A stretch of DNA of 64,000 bases from Streptomyces minutiscleroticus. Its GTDB lineage: Bacteria; Actinomycetota; Actinomycetes; Streptomycetales; Streptomycetaceae. Where the stretch lies: NCBI RefSeq assembly GCF_014650875.1, contig NZ_BMVU01000028.1, forward strand, positions 48,220 to 112,219, read 5' to 3'. The notes beneath the pieces were generated by a model that searched no databases, was not told the DNA's origin, and saw only the letters and a program-made list of their open reading frames with translations. Each line of letters opens with the position of its first letter. The first letter of the stretch is position 1. This document shows positions 26,469 to 34,766 of this stretch, in pieces. Position numbers and translations under genes: made by a program.

Positions 26469-27164
26469 ATGGACGAGTCTGCGGGCACGCGGAGGGACGG
26501 CCGTGACGCGAGCGACGCGAGCGGCCCGGGGACGCGCGACCCCCTGCTCCCCGACGCCGGGCCCGTCCCCCGCGCCGAGCGGCGGCTCGCCGTCGCCGCC
26601 GGCGCCCGCGCGGTGCTGATCACGGCCGGTCTCCTCACGGCGTACTACCTGCTGCCGCTGACCGGCCGCCTCACCGGCGGCACCGCGGCGCTCCTCGGCT
26701 GCGGGCTGGCCGCGGTCCTGCTGGTCTTCTCCTGGGAGCTGCGCGTCATCGCGCGCTCACCGCACCCGAGGCTGCGGGCCGTCGAGGCGCTGGCGGCCAC
26801 GGTGTCGTTGTTCCTCGTGCTCTTCGCCGGTGCGTACCTGCTGCTGGACCGCTCCGCGCCCGGTGCCTTCAGTGAGCCGCTGACCAGGACGGACGCCCTG
26901 TACTTCGCGCTCTCCACGTTCACCACCGTGGGGTTCGGCGACATCGTCGCGCACGCGCGGGCGGCGCGGCTGGTGACGATGCTCCAGATGGTGGGAGGGC
27001 TGCTGCTGGTGGGCGTCGCCGCGCGCGTCCTGGCGGGCGCGGTCGAGACCGGGCTGCGCCGGCGCTCACGGCGGCCGCCCGGAGGAGCGGCCGCCTCACC
27101 TGCGCGAGGTGAGGCGGCGCCGCCGTCGCGGGGTGAGGATGGCGGGCAGGAGGTCCGGACATGA
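26469..27164 (+). CDS. Two-helix potassium channel (Ion_trans_2 type)
   Basis: A 231-residue membrane protein. Four helices are visible (about 42-62, 70-90, 108-126 and 168-192), with the pore loop and selectivity filter FTTVGFGD (151-158) before the last helix. This is the K+ channel core. No RCK/TrkA domain follows, only a basic and then Ser/Gly/Glu-rich tail containing the dyad site E in its codons. It would conduct K+ across the cytoplasmic membrane, possibly in osmotic stress. ATG 26469 is the likely start. Its stop overlaps the DUF2252 start (ATGA), so the two are translationally coupled. Confidence 0.85.
   Translation: MDESAGTRRDGRDASDASGPGTRDPLLPDAGPVPRAERRLAVAAGARAVLITAGLLTAYYLLPLTGRLTGGTAALLGCGLAAVLLVFSWELRVIARSPHPRLRAVEALAATVSLFLVLFAGAYLLLDRSAPGAFSEPLTRTDALYFALSTFTTVGFGDIVAHARAARLVTMLQMVGGLLLVGVAARVLAGAVETGLRRRSRRPPGGAAASPARGEAAPPSRGEDGGQEVRT
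27095..27113 (+). promoter_or_regulatory. Dyad site E inside the K+ channel 3' end, upstream of DUF2252
   Basis: CTCACCT-GCGCG-AGGTGAG is perfectly symmetric. The complementarity extends outward to 12-bp arms (27090-27118). GAGGAT begins 21 nt downstream (27135-27140), predicting an internal promoter about 14 nt before the DUF2252 start. Confidence 0.55.
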
Positions 27165-28570
27165 CCGACGGCACCGCGTTCCCCGCCCTCCTGGAGCCCG
27201 GCGAGCGGGCGGCGTACGGCAGGAGGGCCCGGCAGCGCGTCTCGCGCTCGTACCACGGCTGGTTCGAGGCCGACGCCGCGCGTCCCGACCCCGTCGCGGT
27301 CCTGGAGCGGCAGTCCGCGCTGCGGCTGCCGGAGCTGGTGCCGCTCCGCTACGGCCGCATGCTGGAGTCGCCGTTCCGCTTCTACCGGGGCGCGGCGGCG
27401 CTCATGGCGGCGGACCTCGGCGCCGCCGCGCACACCGGTCTGACGGTCCAGCTGTGCGGGGACGCCCACCTGCTGAACTTCCGGCTCCTGGCCTCCCCGG
27501 AGCGCCGCCTGGTCTTCGACATCAACGACTTCGACGAGACCCTGGCCGGGCCCTTCGAGTGGGACGTCAAGCGCCTGGCCGCCAGCTTCGCGATCGCGGG
27601 CCGCGCCAACTCCTTCTCCCTCAAGGAGCAGAACGGTGTGGTGCGCGCGTGCGTACGGTCCTACCGGCGGCGCATGCGGAGCTTCGCCGGGATGCCCACG
27701 CTGGACGTCTGGTACGCCCAGGACGACGCCGACCGCGTCCGGGAGCTGCTCGTCCCGGCGCTCACCAGGGCGGCCGAGGCGCGCGCCGCACGGGCCGCGG
27801 CCAGGGCCCGTACGCGCACCCATCTGCAGGCCTTCGCCAAGCTCACCCGGGTGACGGCCGAGGGCCGGCGGATCGCCCCCGACCCGCCGCTGATCACACC
27901 GTTGCGCGAGCTGCTGCCGGACGCGGACGCGGCCGGGCAGGAGAAGGAGCTGCGGGCCCTGCTGGAGAACTACGCGCGCAGCCTGTCGTCCGAGCGCCGG
28001 CGCCTGCTGCGCCGCTACCGGCTGGTGGACGTGGCCCGCAAGGTGGTCGGGGTGGGCAGCGTCGGCACCCGGTGCTGGATCCTGCTGCTGCTGGGCCGGG
28101 ACGACGGGGACCCGCTGCTGCTCCAGGCCAAGGAGGCCCAGGAGTCGGTGCTCACGCCCCACACGGGCGGCGCGCCGTGGGACAACCAGGGCTGCCGGGT
28201 GGTGTCCGGGCAGCGCCTGATCCAGACGACCAGCGACATCTTCCTGGGCTGGAACCGGGCCGTGGGCCTCGACGGGCGCACCCGCGACTTCTACGTGCGC
28301 CAGTTGCGCGACTGGAAGGGCATCGCCCGCCCCGACACCATGGACCCGCGCTTCATGGCCCTCTTCGGGCAGCTGTGCGGGGCCTCGCTGGCGCGGGCCC
28401 ACGCCCGGTCGGGCGACCCGATCGCCCTGGCCGCCTACCTCGGCGGCAGCGACCGCTTCGACCGCGCCCTCGCCGAGTTCGCCCAGGCGTACGCCGACCG
28501 CAACGAGCGCGACTTCCGGGCCCTGGAGCGGGCCGCGCGGGAGGGCCGGATCACCGCGGCGACCGCGTGA
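27161..28570 (+). CDS. DUF2252-family protein
   Basis: A 469-residue cytoplasmic protein. LCGDAHLLNFRLL and VFDINDFDETLAGPFEWDVKRLAAS are the DUF2252 hallmarks. They resemble the catalytic and metal-binding loops of aminoglycoside-phosphotransferase-like kinases. Further conserved blocks are VGSVGTRCWILLLLGRD, LLLQAKEAQESVL and GQRLIQTTSDIFLGW. The family has no proven substrate; a kinase-like activity is inferred from fold similarity. ATG 27161 has AGGAGG upstream and overlaps the K+ channel stop. An internal dyad and -10-like hexamer suggest a second promoter. Confidence 0.85.
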   Translation: MTDGTAFPALLEPGERAAYGRRARQRVSRSYHGWFEADAARPDPVAVLERQSALRLPELVPLRYGRMLESPFRFYRGAAALMAADLGAAAHTGLTVQLCGDAHLLNFRLLASPERRLVFDINDFDETLAGPFEWDVKRLAASFAIAGRANSFSLKEQNGVVRACVRSYRRRMRSFAGMPTLDVWYAQDDADRVRELLVPALTRAAEARAARAAARARTRTHLQAFAKLTRVTAEGRRIAPDPPLITPLRELLPDADAAGQEKELRALLENYARSLSSERRRLLRRYRLVDVARKVVGVGSVGTRCWILLLLGRDDGDPLLLQAKEAQESVLTPHTGGAPWDNQGCRVVSGQRLIQTTSDIFLGWNRAVGLDGRTRDFYVRQLRDWKGIARPDTMDPRFMALFGQLCGASLARAHARSGDPIALAAYLGGSDRFDRALAEFAQAYADRNERDFRALERAAREGRITAATA

Positions 28571-28603
28571 GCGCATGTGCGCGCACCCGTACGGGACATG
28601 CGC
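28571..28603. terminator. Inverted repeat between convergent DUF2252 and the 87-residue protein
   Basis: Outer arms GCGCATGT/ACATGCGC surround a perfect CCCGTACGGG. It lies immediately after the DUF2252 stop. A run of nine G follows at 28612-28620. Confidence 0.5.
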
Positions 28604-28664
28604 GGGCACCCGGGGGGGGGACGAGGAGGGCCCGCCTCCCGTGTCCGCGCCCGGGCGCGTCGCG

Positions 28665-28928
28665 TCAGGACCCGGCCGCGTCGCCCCGGCCCCGTGTCTC
28701 GTGTGTCCCGGTCTCGTGTGTCTCGTCGCCCCGCTCCGGCATCCGGCGCATCTCCACGACGTGCAGTCCCAGCGACTGGCAGCGCGCCAGCAGGCCGTAG
28801 AGGTGCGCCTCGTCCACGACCGGGCCGAACAGCACGGTCTGGTGCGACATGACCACGTGGTCCAGCTCCGGGAAGGCTTCGGTCAGCATCCTCGACATGT
28901 GTCCCTCGATGCGGATCTCGTAGCGCAT
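28665..28928 (-). CDS. Small conserved protein linked to a LuxR/MalT-type regulator
   Basis: An 87-residue protein. Residues 1-65 are compact and conserved: RYEIRIEGHMSRMLTEAFPE, then VMSHQTVLFGPVVDEAHLYG and LLARCQSLGLHVVEMRRMP. This gives a beta-alpha-beta-alpha-beta order resembling small ACT or ferredoxin-like ligand domains. The last 20 residues are Glu/Thr/Gly repeats. The start is ATG 28928. It follows the large LuxR-type gene by about 200 nt on the same strand, and similar genes sit next to such regulators in other Streptomyces (from memory). Dyad site F lies upstream, so it has its own promoter. It may be a ligand-binding partner. Confidence 0.65.
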   Translation of the reverse strand: MRYEIRIEGHMSRMLTEAFPELDHVVMSHQTVLFGPVVDEAHLYGLLARCQSLGLHVVEMRRMPERGDETHETGTHETRGRGDAAGS

Positions 28929-29049
28929 GAGCTGCTCTCCGAAGGGTCTCCGTGCGTGGGTCGGACCGTCCTCCGTCGCGCCCGGGCCGCCGGGAAGCGG
29001 AACCCGCGTCGCCGCTGCCCCCATCGCATCCGATCCGGCGGACCGGCAC

Positions 29050-29068
29050 CTCACCCGGCGCGGGCGAG
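29050..29068 (-). promoter_or_regulatory. Dyad site F upstream of the 87-residue protein
   Basis: CTCACCC-GGCGC-GGGCGAG has one mismatch. On the minus strand TGCGAT begins 21 nt downstream (29028-29023), about 95 nt before the start codon. Confidence 0.5.
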
Positions 29069-29134
29069 AGGGGCCGGCCGGGCGGTCCCGGCCGGGAGTC
29101 CGGCCGCCGGAGCACCCGCCCCGCGGCGCGCGCC

Positions 29135-31858
29135 TCACAGCAGGCGCAGTTCGCGGGCCCGGCGCACCGCGTCGCCGCGCCGGTTCACCGACAGCTTCCG
29201 GTAGACGCTCTTGAGGTGGGTCTTCACGGTGTTGACCGAGACGTAGAGGTCGGCGGCGATCTCCTCGGTCGACATCATCTGCGCCAGCCGCTCCAGGACG
29301 TCGCGCTCGCGTCCGCTCAGCCGCTCGACGACCACCGCCGGGTACGGGGACGGCTCGGCGGGCCGCCCGTGGGCGTCGGCGTCCGTCCGGGGGCTGAGCC
29401 AGTCCCAGGACGGATCGTGGCCGGGACCCGGACCGAGGAGGCGGCGCACCCACGGCCCCGCCTCCAGGAAGGGCCGCCGCAGGCGCTCGCGCCGGGCGTC
29501 GAGCAGCGCGCGGGCCAGCAGGCGGCGGGCGGCGGCGGTGTCGCCCCGCAGGTCGGCGGCGCGGGCCCGCACCAGCGTCGCCCGTACGGTGAGGGCCGGG
29601 CCGTGGTGCGCCCGCAGGGGCGCCGCGTCCAGCAGGCGCGACGCCTCCTCGTGCTCCCCCAGCTCCAGCCGCGCCCGGGCGGCGGCCACCGCGCGGGCCG
29701 GGCTCCGCTCCGCCGCGGCCTCCAGCGCCTTCGCGGCCGTCCCGGGGCGCCCCTCGGCCAGGTGCACGGCCGCGGTGACCAGGGCCGCGCAGTCCTCGGC
29801 CCACGGCGAGGGCACCGTGACACCGGTGGCCGGGACCGCCGCGTCCAGCGCGACGAGGGCGGCCCGGAGGTGGCCCCGCGCCAGCAGCAGCCGGGCCCTG
29901 ACGACGGCCTGCGCGGCGGTCGTGACCGGGTCCGGCGCCCGGCCGCCGCACGCTCCCGCCGGCGCGCCGCGGCGGACCGTGCTCCGGTCCAGGTGCGCCT
30001 GGGCCACGTCCAGTTCGCTGCGGTCGGTGGCGACGGCGGCCAGGACCAGCCACGCGGTGCTCGCGTGCGGCGGCGGGGCGAGACTGAAGCGCTCCGCCTC
30101 CGCGAGCGCGGCCCGGGCCTGCCGCTCCGCCCGGTTCAGCCAGCCGTCGAGCAGGTCGGCCCAGGCCAGGTAGCCCAGGCACTCCTGGCGCAGCGGTGCC
30201 GTGGCCGCGGTCCCCGGGCAGCCCGCCGCCGCGGTCAGGGCCGTACGCGCCTCCTCGGCGTGCCCGGCCCACAGGCGGACCGCGCCGAGGTTGGTCAGCA
30301 GCAGGGCGGTGAACTCGGGATGGCCGTCCAGCTGTTCGTCGGGCACGCTCCGCCGCAGCTCGCGCGCCGTGCGCACGGCCCGTTCTGCGGCGGCCGGCGC
30401 ACCGGTCATCCGGGCCGCCAGCACCCGCAGCAGCACATGGCTCAGGCGTGCCGGCACGGACTCCCGCTCCTCCCCGCCCGGTTCCTCCTCGGCGCGGCGC
30501 AGCCGGGCCAGGCCGCCGTCCACGTCGCCCCGGGACAGTGCGAGGGCGGCCCGGACGAGGTGCGCGCAGCGGCCCGGCGTCCCGGGCGGCATCCCGGAGA
30601 ACAGCCGGGCCAGGCCGTCCGAGCGCAGGCCGGTGAAGAGCTGCCCGATCGCGAGGCCGTCGACGAGGGCGCGGGCGGTGAACTCCCAGTCCCCGGCGGC
30701 CGCTCCGTGCTCCAGCGCCTCGGCGAGCGACCCGGAGCGGCTCAGCCAGTGCGCGGCCCGCCGGTGCAGTTCGCCCTCCAGGCCGGGGAACCGCACCCGC
30801 AGGTGCGCCCGGAGGATCTCGGCGAACAGGGGGTGCAGGCGGTAGCAGGAGTGGCCGAGGTGCGCGACGAAGGCGTTGTCGCGGTGGAGTTCGCCGAGGA
30901 GGGTCTCGGCGTCGTCGCGGCCGGTGAGCGCGTTCACCAGCTCGGGGCGGAAGCGGGTGAGCACACTGCTGCGCAGCAGCAGGTCCTGCGTCTCGGCCGG
31001 CCGGCTCTTGAGCACCTCGGCCAGCAGGAAGTCGGCGACCGTGCTCTGCCCCGCCTCGAACTCCTTGAGGTAGGCCTCCGGGTCGGGGCTCTGCTGCGCG
31101 GCCAGGGCGCACAGGCGCAGGCCCGCCGCCCAGCCCTGCGTCCGCTCCACCAGGGCGCGCACACCGGGTGCGGCGAGGTGCAGGCCGTGGGCGGCGAGCA
31201 GGGCGGCGGCCTCGTCGTCGGCGAAGGCGAGTTCGGCACCGCGGATCTCCGTGATGTCCCCGGCCGCCCGGTAGCGGTGCAGCGGGAGCAGCGGTTCCGT
31301 GCGGGTGACCAGGACCAGGCGCAGACCGGGCCCGGCGTGCTGGAGCACGAACTGCACCTGGTCGGCGATCTCCCCGGAGCGCACCCGCTCGAACTCGTCG
31401 AGCACGAGGGTCACCGGCCGGTCCCGCTCGCTGAGGTGCTCGGCGAGCCGGACCAGCAGGGTGTGGTCCACCCGCCCGGCGTCCGCCGGGCCCCCGATGC
31501 CGGGCGGCAGCCCGGTCCCGCCGAAGCGCAGGGCCTGCAGGACGTACGCCCAGAAGACGCCCGGGGTGCGGTCCGTGCCCTCGGCGGTGAGCCAGGCCAC
31601 CGGCCCGCGCAGGGTGGTGGCCCAGTCGGCGACGAGCAGCGTCTTGCCGGCGCCCGCGGGTCCGTCGACCAGCGTCAGCGAGGTGCTGAGCGCCTGGTTG
31701 AGGTGGCCGACGAGGCGCCGGCGGCGCAGGAAGGTGGCCGGGCGCGCGGGCACGACGAACCGGGTGTGCAGGAAGGGGTCCCCGGCCGGGTCCACGCCGG
31801 GGGCCGACCGCTCGCGTCCGTCGTCGCCAAGGGTGTCGGTCACAGTGTTCACCGCCAC
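29135..31858 (-). CDS. LuxR-family, MalT-like ATP-dependent transcriptional activator
   Basis: A 907-residue regulator. Walker A, GPAGAGKT, is at residues 66-73 and Walker B is in VTLVLDEF. The STAND-type ATPase domain runs to about residue 350, a long helical repeat (TPR-like) region fills the middle, and the LuxR helix-turn-helix is at the C-terminus (LSGRERDVLERLAQMMSTEEIAADL, NTVKTHLKSVYRKL). MalT-type proteins oligomerise on ATP and an inducer, then activate promoters at about -40. GTG 31858 is used; GTG 31852 is possible. It is the only DNA-binding protein in the stress island, so it is the local candidate to bind the dyad sites. Confidence 0.85.
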   Translation of the reverse strand: MAVNTVTDTLGDDGRERSAPGVDPAGDPFLHTRFVVPARPATFLRRRRLVGHLNQALSTSLTLVDGPAGAGKTLLVADWATTLRGPVAWLTAEGTDRTPGVFWAYVLQALRFGGTGLPPGIGGPADAGRVDHTLLVRLAEHLSERDRPVTLVLDEFERVRSGEIADQVQFVLQHAGPGLRLVLVTRTEPLLPLHRYRAAGDITEIRGAELAFADDEAAALLAAHGLHLAAPGVRALVERTQGWAAGLRLCALAAQQSPDPEAYLKEFEAGQSTVADFLLAEVLKSRPAETQDLLLRSSVLTRFRPELVNALTGRDDAETLLGELHRDNAFVAHLGHSCYRLHPLFAEILRAHLRVRFPGLEGELHRRAAHWLSRSGSLAEALEHGAAAGDWEFTARALVDGLAIGQLFTGLRSDGLARLFSGMPPGTPGRCAHLVRAALALSRGDVDGGLARLRRAEEEPGGEERESVPARLSHVLLRVLAARMTGAPAAAERAVRTARELRRSVPDEQLDGHPEFTALLLTNLGAVRLWAGHAEEARTALTAAAGCPGTAATAPLRQECLGYLAWADLLDGWLNRAERQARAALAEAERFSLAPPPHASTAWLVLAAVATDRSELDVAQAHLDRSTVRRGAPAGACGGRAPDPVTTAAQAVVRARLLLARGHLRAALVALDAAVPATGVTVPSPWAEDCAALVTAAVHLAEGRPGTAAKALEAAAERSPARAVAAARARLELGEHEEASRLLDAAPLRAHHGPALTVRATLVRARAADLRGDTAAARRLLARALLDARRERLRRPFLEAGPWVRRLLGPGPGHDPSWDWLSPRTDADAHGRPAEPSPYPAVVVERLSGRERDVLERLAQMMSTEEIAADLYVSVNTVKTHLKSVYRKLSVNRRGDAVRRARELRLL

Positions 31859-32486
31859 GGTCCGCTCGGGCCTCGCCACCGCTGTCCGCCGGAGCCGAAG
31901 ACGCGGCTCCCCCTGAGCTCCCCTCGCTCGGGGTTCAGTCTCGGCACTCCCGCGGGAGCCGCCAAGGGGCCGACGGGCCAGAGGGGGCCCGTCCGGCGGC
32001 GGTCCCCGGGCCGTCCGGCCCCCTCGCGCGCGTGCCCGCGCCGTGTGCCACGGGCACGCCGCCCCGGCAAGGGCGCCGTACCTCGGACGTCCTCCGGCGC
32101 GGGCGGTCCGCGCCGCGCGGGACGTCGTGCGGCCGGCGCAGCCGGGGCGGTCCCCGCCGTCCCGCCGCCGCGCGGCGCATCGGCGTAGGGAAAATCCCCC
32201 GCCGGATGCGGGAGGAGCGTCGGGACCGTCGCCGCTCACGCCCGGAACGGCGTCCTCCGGGGAGGGTCCGCGGCACCGTGCCGCCCGCCGGCGCACCGCT
32301 TCCCCACCCGCCCGCGGGGGACACGCTTGTGCCGGCGATCTGCGATGTGTCAAGTTTCCGTCTGGCGTACGGGAACGGGGACACTCTCCGGTGCCCCTCC
32401 CTCCCGGGGAGTCCGGGGCGCCACGAACCGGTAGGACGATGCCCCCGGCCGCGGCCGGTGCCGACGGCGGGGGTGGAAGGGATGCC
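31859..32486. other. Divergent intergenic region between the LuxR regulator and htpG
   Basis: 628 nt without a supported gene. At about 31915-31937 an imperfect inverted repeat, CTGAGCTCCCC-N-GGGGTTCAG, lies 60-80 nt upstream of the LuxR start. It differs from the island dyad. No HspR (HAIR) or CIRCE element is visible near htpG. TTGTGC at 32329 could be a -35 for htpG. Confidence 0.45.
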
Positions 32487-34322
32487 ATGAGCACCGAAAC
32501 GCTGGAGTTTCAGGCCGAGGCCCGGCAGCTCCTGCAGTTGATGGTCCACTCGATCTACTCGAACAAGGACATCTTCCTGCGTGAACTGATCTCCAACGCC
32601 TCCGACGCCCTCGACAAGCGGCGCCTGGCCGGCCTCACCGACGCCGCGCTGAAGACGGACGACCCGCACATCGAGCTCGTGGCCGACCAGGAGGCCCGCA
32701 CGCTGACCGTGCGGGACAACGGCATCGGGATGACGCGCGAGGAGGTCGTGGGGCTCATCGGCACCATCGCCCGCTCCGGCACGGCCGAACTGCTGCGCCG
32801 CCTGAAGGAGACCAAGGAGTCGGCCGAGCTGATCGGCCAGTTCGGCGTCGGCTTCTACTCCACCTTCATGGTGGCCGACAAGGTCACCCTGGTGACCCGC
32901 AAGGCCGGCGAGGACACGGGCACCCGCTGGGAGTCGGCGGGCGAGGGCACGTACACGGTCGAGGACGTCGCCGACGCGCCCGTCGGCACGGCGGTCACCG
33001 TCCACCTGCGGCCGGTGAACGAGGAGGACGGCCTCCACGACTACACCGACTCCTGGAAGATCCGCGAGCTGGTCAAGAAGTACTCGGACTTCATCTCCTT
33101 CCCCATCCGGATGGGCGAGGAGACCCTGAACTCGATGAAGGCGCTGTGGGCGCGCCCCCGCTCCGAGGTGAAGGACGAGGAGTACCACGAGTTCTACCGG
33201 CACACGAGCCACGACTGGGCCGAGCCGCTGGAGATCGTCCAGATGCGCGCGGAGGGCACCTTCGAGTACGAGGCGCTGCTCTTCATCCCCTCGCGCGCCC
33301 CGCACGACCTGTTCCAGCGCGACGGGCGGCGCGGCATCCAGCTGTACGTCAAGCGCGTGTTCATCCTGGAGGACAGCCGCGAGCTGATCCCCGACTACCT
33401 GCGCTTCATGCGGGGCGTCGTGGACGCCGCCGACCTGTCGCTGAACATCTCCCGCGAGATCCTCCAGCAGGACCGGCACATCCAGATGATCCGCCGCCGG
33501 CTGGCCAAGAAGGTCCTGTCCACCGTCAAGACCATGATGACGAAGGACCAGGAGAAGTACCGCACCTTCTGGCGGGAGTTCGGCCGCGCGGTCAAGGAGG
33601 GCCTGCTCGGCGAGGCCGAGGAGCAGAAGGCGATCCTGGACATCGCGTCGTTCGCCTCCACCGCCTCCGAGGAGCCCACCACGCTGGCCGGGTACGTGGG
33701 CCGGATGAAGGAGGGCCAGGAGGAGATCTACTACATGACCGGCGAGAGCCGGGCGCAGGTGGAGAACTCCCCGCACCTGGAGGCGTTCAAGGCCAAGGGG
33801 TACGAGGTCCTGCTGCTGACCGACCCCGTGGACGAGATGTGGGTCGAGACGGTCCCGGACTTCGAGGGCAAGAAGTTCCAGTCGGTCGCGCGCGGCGAGG
33901 TCGACCTGTCGGCCGACGGGGACGAGAAGGTCTCCGAGGAGCGGGCCGGTTCGTACGCGGCGCTGCTGACCTGGCTCGGCGAGCAGTTGGAGGAGGTCAA
34001 GGAGGTGCGTCTGTCGACCCGGCTGACCTCCTCGCCGGCCTGCCTGGTCGGCGACGCCGGGGACCTGACGCCGACCCTGGAGAAGATGTACCGGGCGATG
34101 GGCCAGGAACTGCCCCCCGTCCAGCGCATCCTGGAGCTGAACCCCGAGCACCCGCTGGTCGGCGGCCTGCGCGCGGCCCACGAGCAGCGCGCCGACGACC
34201 CGGCGCTGAAGGAGACGGCCGAGCTGCTGTACGGCACGGCCCTGCTCGCGGAGGGCGGCGACCTCGCCGACCCGGCCCGCTTCGCGAAGCTGCTGGCGGA
34301 CCGGCTGGCGAAGACGCTGTGA
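32487..34322 (+). CDS. htpG: Hsp90-family molecular chaperone HtpG
   Basis: A 611-residue chaperone close to the usual bacterial length of about 625. The GHKL ATPase domain has all motifs: ELISNASDALDK, VRDNGIGM and GQFGVGFYS. The middle domain (FIPSRAPHDLF, LPDYLRF-like, NISREILQQ) and C-terminal dimerisation domain (RILELNPEHPLV) follow. HtpG is a dimer that remodels client proteins in the cytoplasm using ATP. ATG 32487 follows GGAAGG. It is monocistronic, and its stop codon is the first TGA of a 17-bp tandem repeat. Confidence 0.93.
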   Translation: MSTETLEFQAEARQLLQLMVHSIYSNKDIFLRELISNASDALDKRRLAGLTDAALKTDDPHIELVADQEARTLTVRDNGIGMTREEVVGLIGTIARSGTAELLRRLKETKESAELIGQFGVGFYSTFMVADKVTLVTRKAGEDTGTRWESAGEGTYTVEDVADAPVGTAVTVHLRPVNEEDGLHDYTDSWKIRELVKKYSDFISFPIRMGEETLNSMKALWARPRSEVKDEEYHEFYRHTSHDWAEPLEIVQMRAEGTFEYEALLFIPSRAPHDLFQRDGRRGIQLYVKRVFILEDSRELIPDYLRFMRGVVDAADLSLNISREILQQDRHIQMIRRRLAKKVLSTVKTMMTKDQEKYRTFWREFGRAVKEGLLGEAEEQKAILDIASFASTASEEPTTLAGYVGRMKEGQEEIYYMTGESRAQVENSPHLEAFKAKGYEVLLLTDPVDEMWVETVPDFEGKKFQSVARGEVDLSADGDEKVSEERAGSYAALLTWLGEQLEEVKEVRLSTRLTSSPACLVGDAGDLTPTLEKMYRAMGQELPPVQRILELNPEHPLVGGLRAAHEQRADDPALKETAELLYGTALLAEGGDLADPARFAKLLADRLAKTL

Positions 34323-34421
34323 CGGCGGGGACCGCGTGACGGCGGGGACCGCGTGACGGCGGGGACCGCGTGACGGCGGGGACCGCGTGACGGCGGGGAC
34401 CGCGTGACGGCGGGGACCGCC
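34320..34421. repeat. Six copies of a 17-bp tandem repeat at the htpG stop codon
   Basis: The unit TGACGGCGGGGACCGCG occurs at 34320, 34337, 34354, 34371, 34388 and 34405; only the last base of the sixth copy differs. The first TGA is the htpG stop. Each unit can fold as GCGG-GGA-CCGC. It is a likely variable-number locus and could act as a terminator or mRNA-end stabiliser. Confidence 0.9.
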
Positions 34422-34766
34422 GCACCCCTGTGGCGCGGCGGTCCCCGGCCCTGTCCGCCTCCGGGCTCCCCTCGTCCCGTGCGCCCGGGCCTCAAGGCGC
34501 CCCGCGCCCGGGGCGCCGTCCGGCGCGGGGCCCGGTCCAGGAGGCCCGCCGCCGTCAGGGCCGGCAGGTGGGGCGTGACGGTCGCCGGTGTCCCGGTACG
34601 CCGCCGCGGTGTGCCGGGGTCCGCGGGCGAACGGGTGGTAGCGGACGGACTCCCCGATGCCGTCGTCGATGCCGTGGAGGGGCCGCCGGTCGGGGAAGGC
34701 CTCCCGGAAGCGGTCGAAGCGCACGCGCGGGTGCGGTGGCCGCCGGGCGGGCTCCGCAGGACGTCG
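34422..34766 (-). pseudogene. Possible ArsR-like gene remnant
   Basis: No intact gene. On the minus strand, RFREAFPDRRPLHGIDDGIGESVRYHPFA and, in a shifted frame, PATVTPHLPALTAAGLLDRAPR are seen; the second resembles an ArsR recognition helix and following turn. Neither has a start or length to be functional. It may be a decayed regulator gene. The assignment is weak. Confidence 0.2.

Noticed and set aside
31915..31937. An eighth copy of the dyad upstream of the LuxR-type gene
   Set aside because: The inverted repeat there (CTGAGCTCCCC and GGGGTTCAG) does not match the GGGTGAG arm, so it is treated as a different element.
34320..34421. CRISPR array at the 17-bp repeats
   Set aside because: The repeats are contiguous with no spacers, and no cas genes are near.
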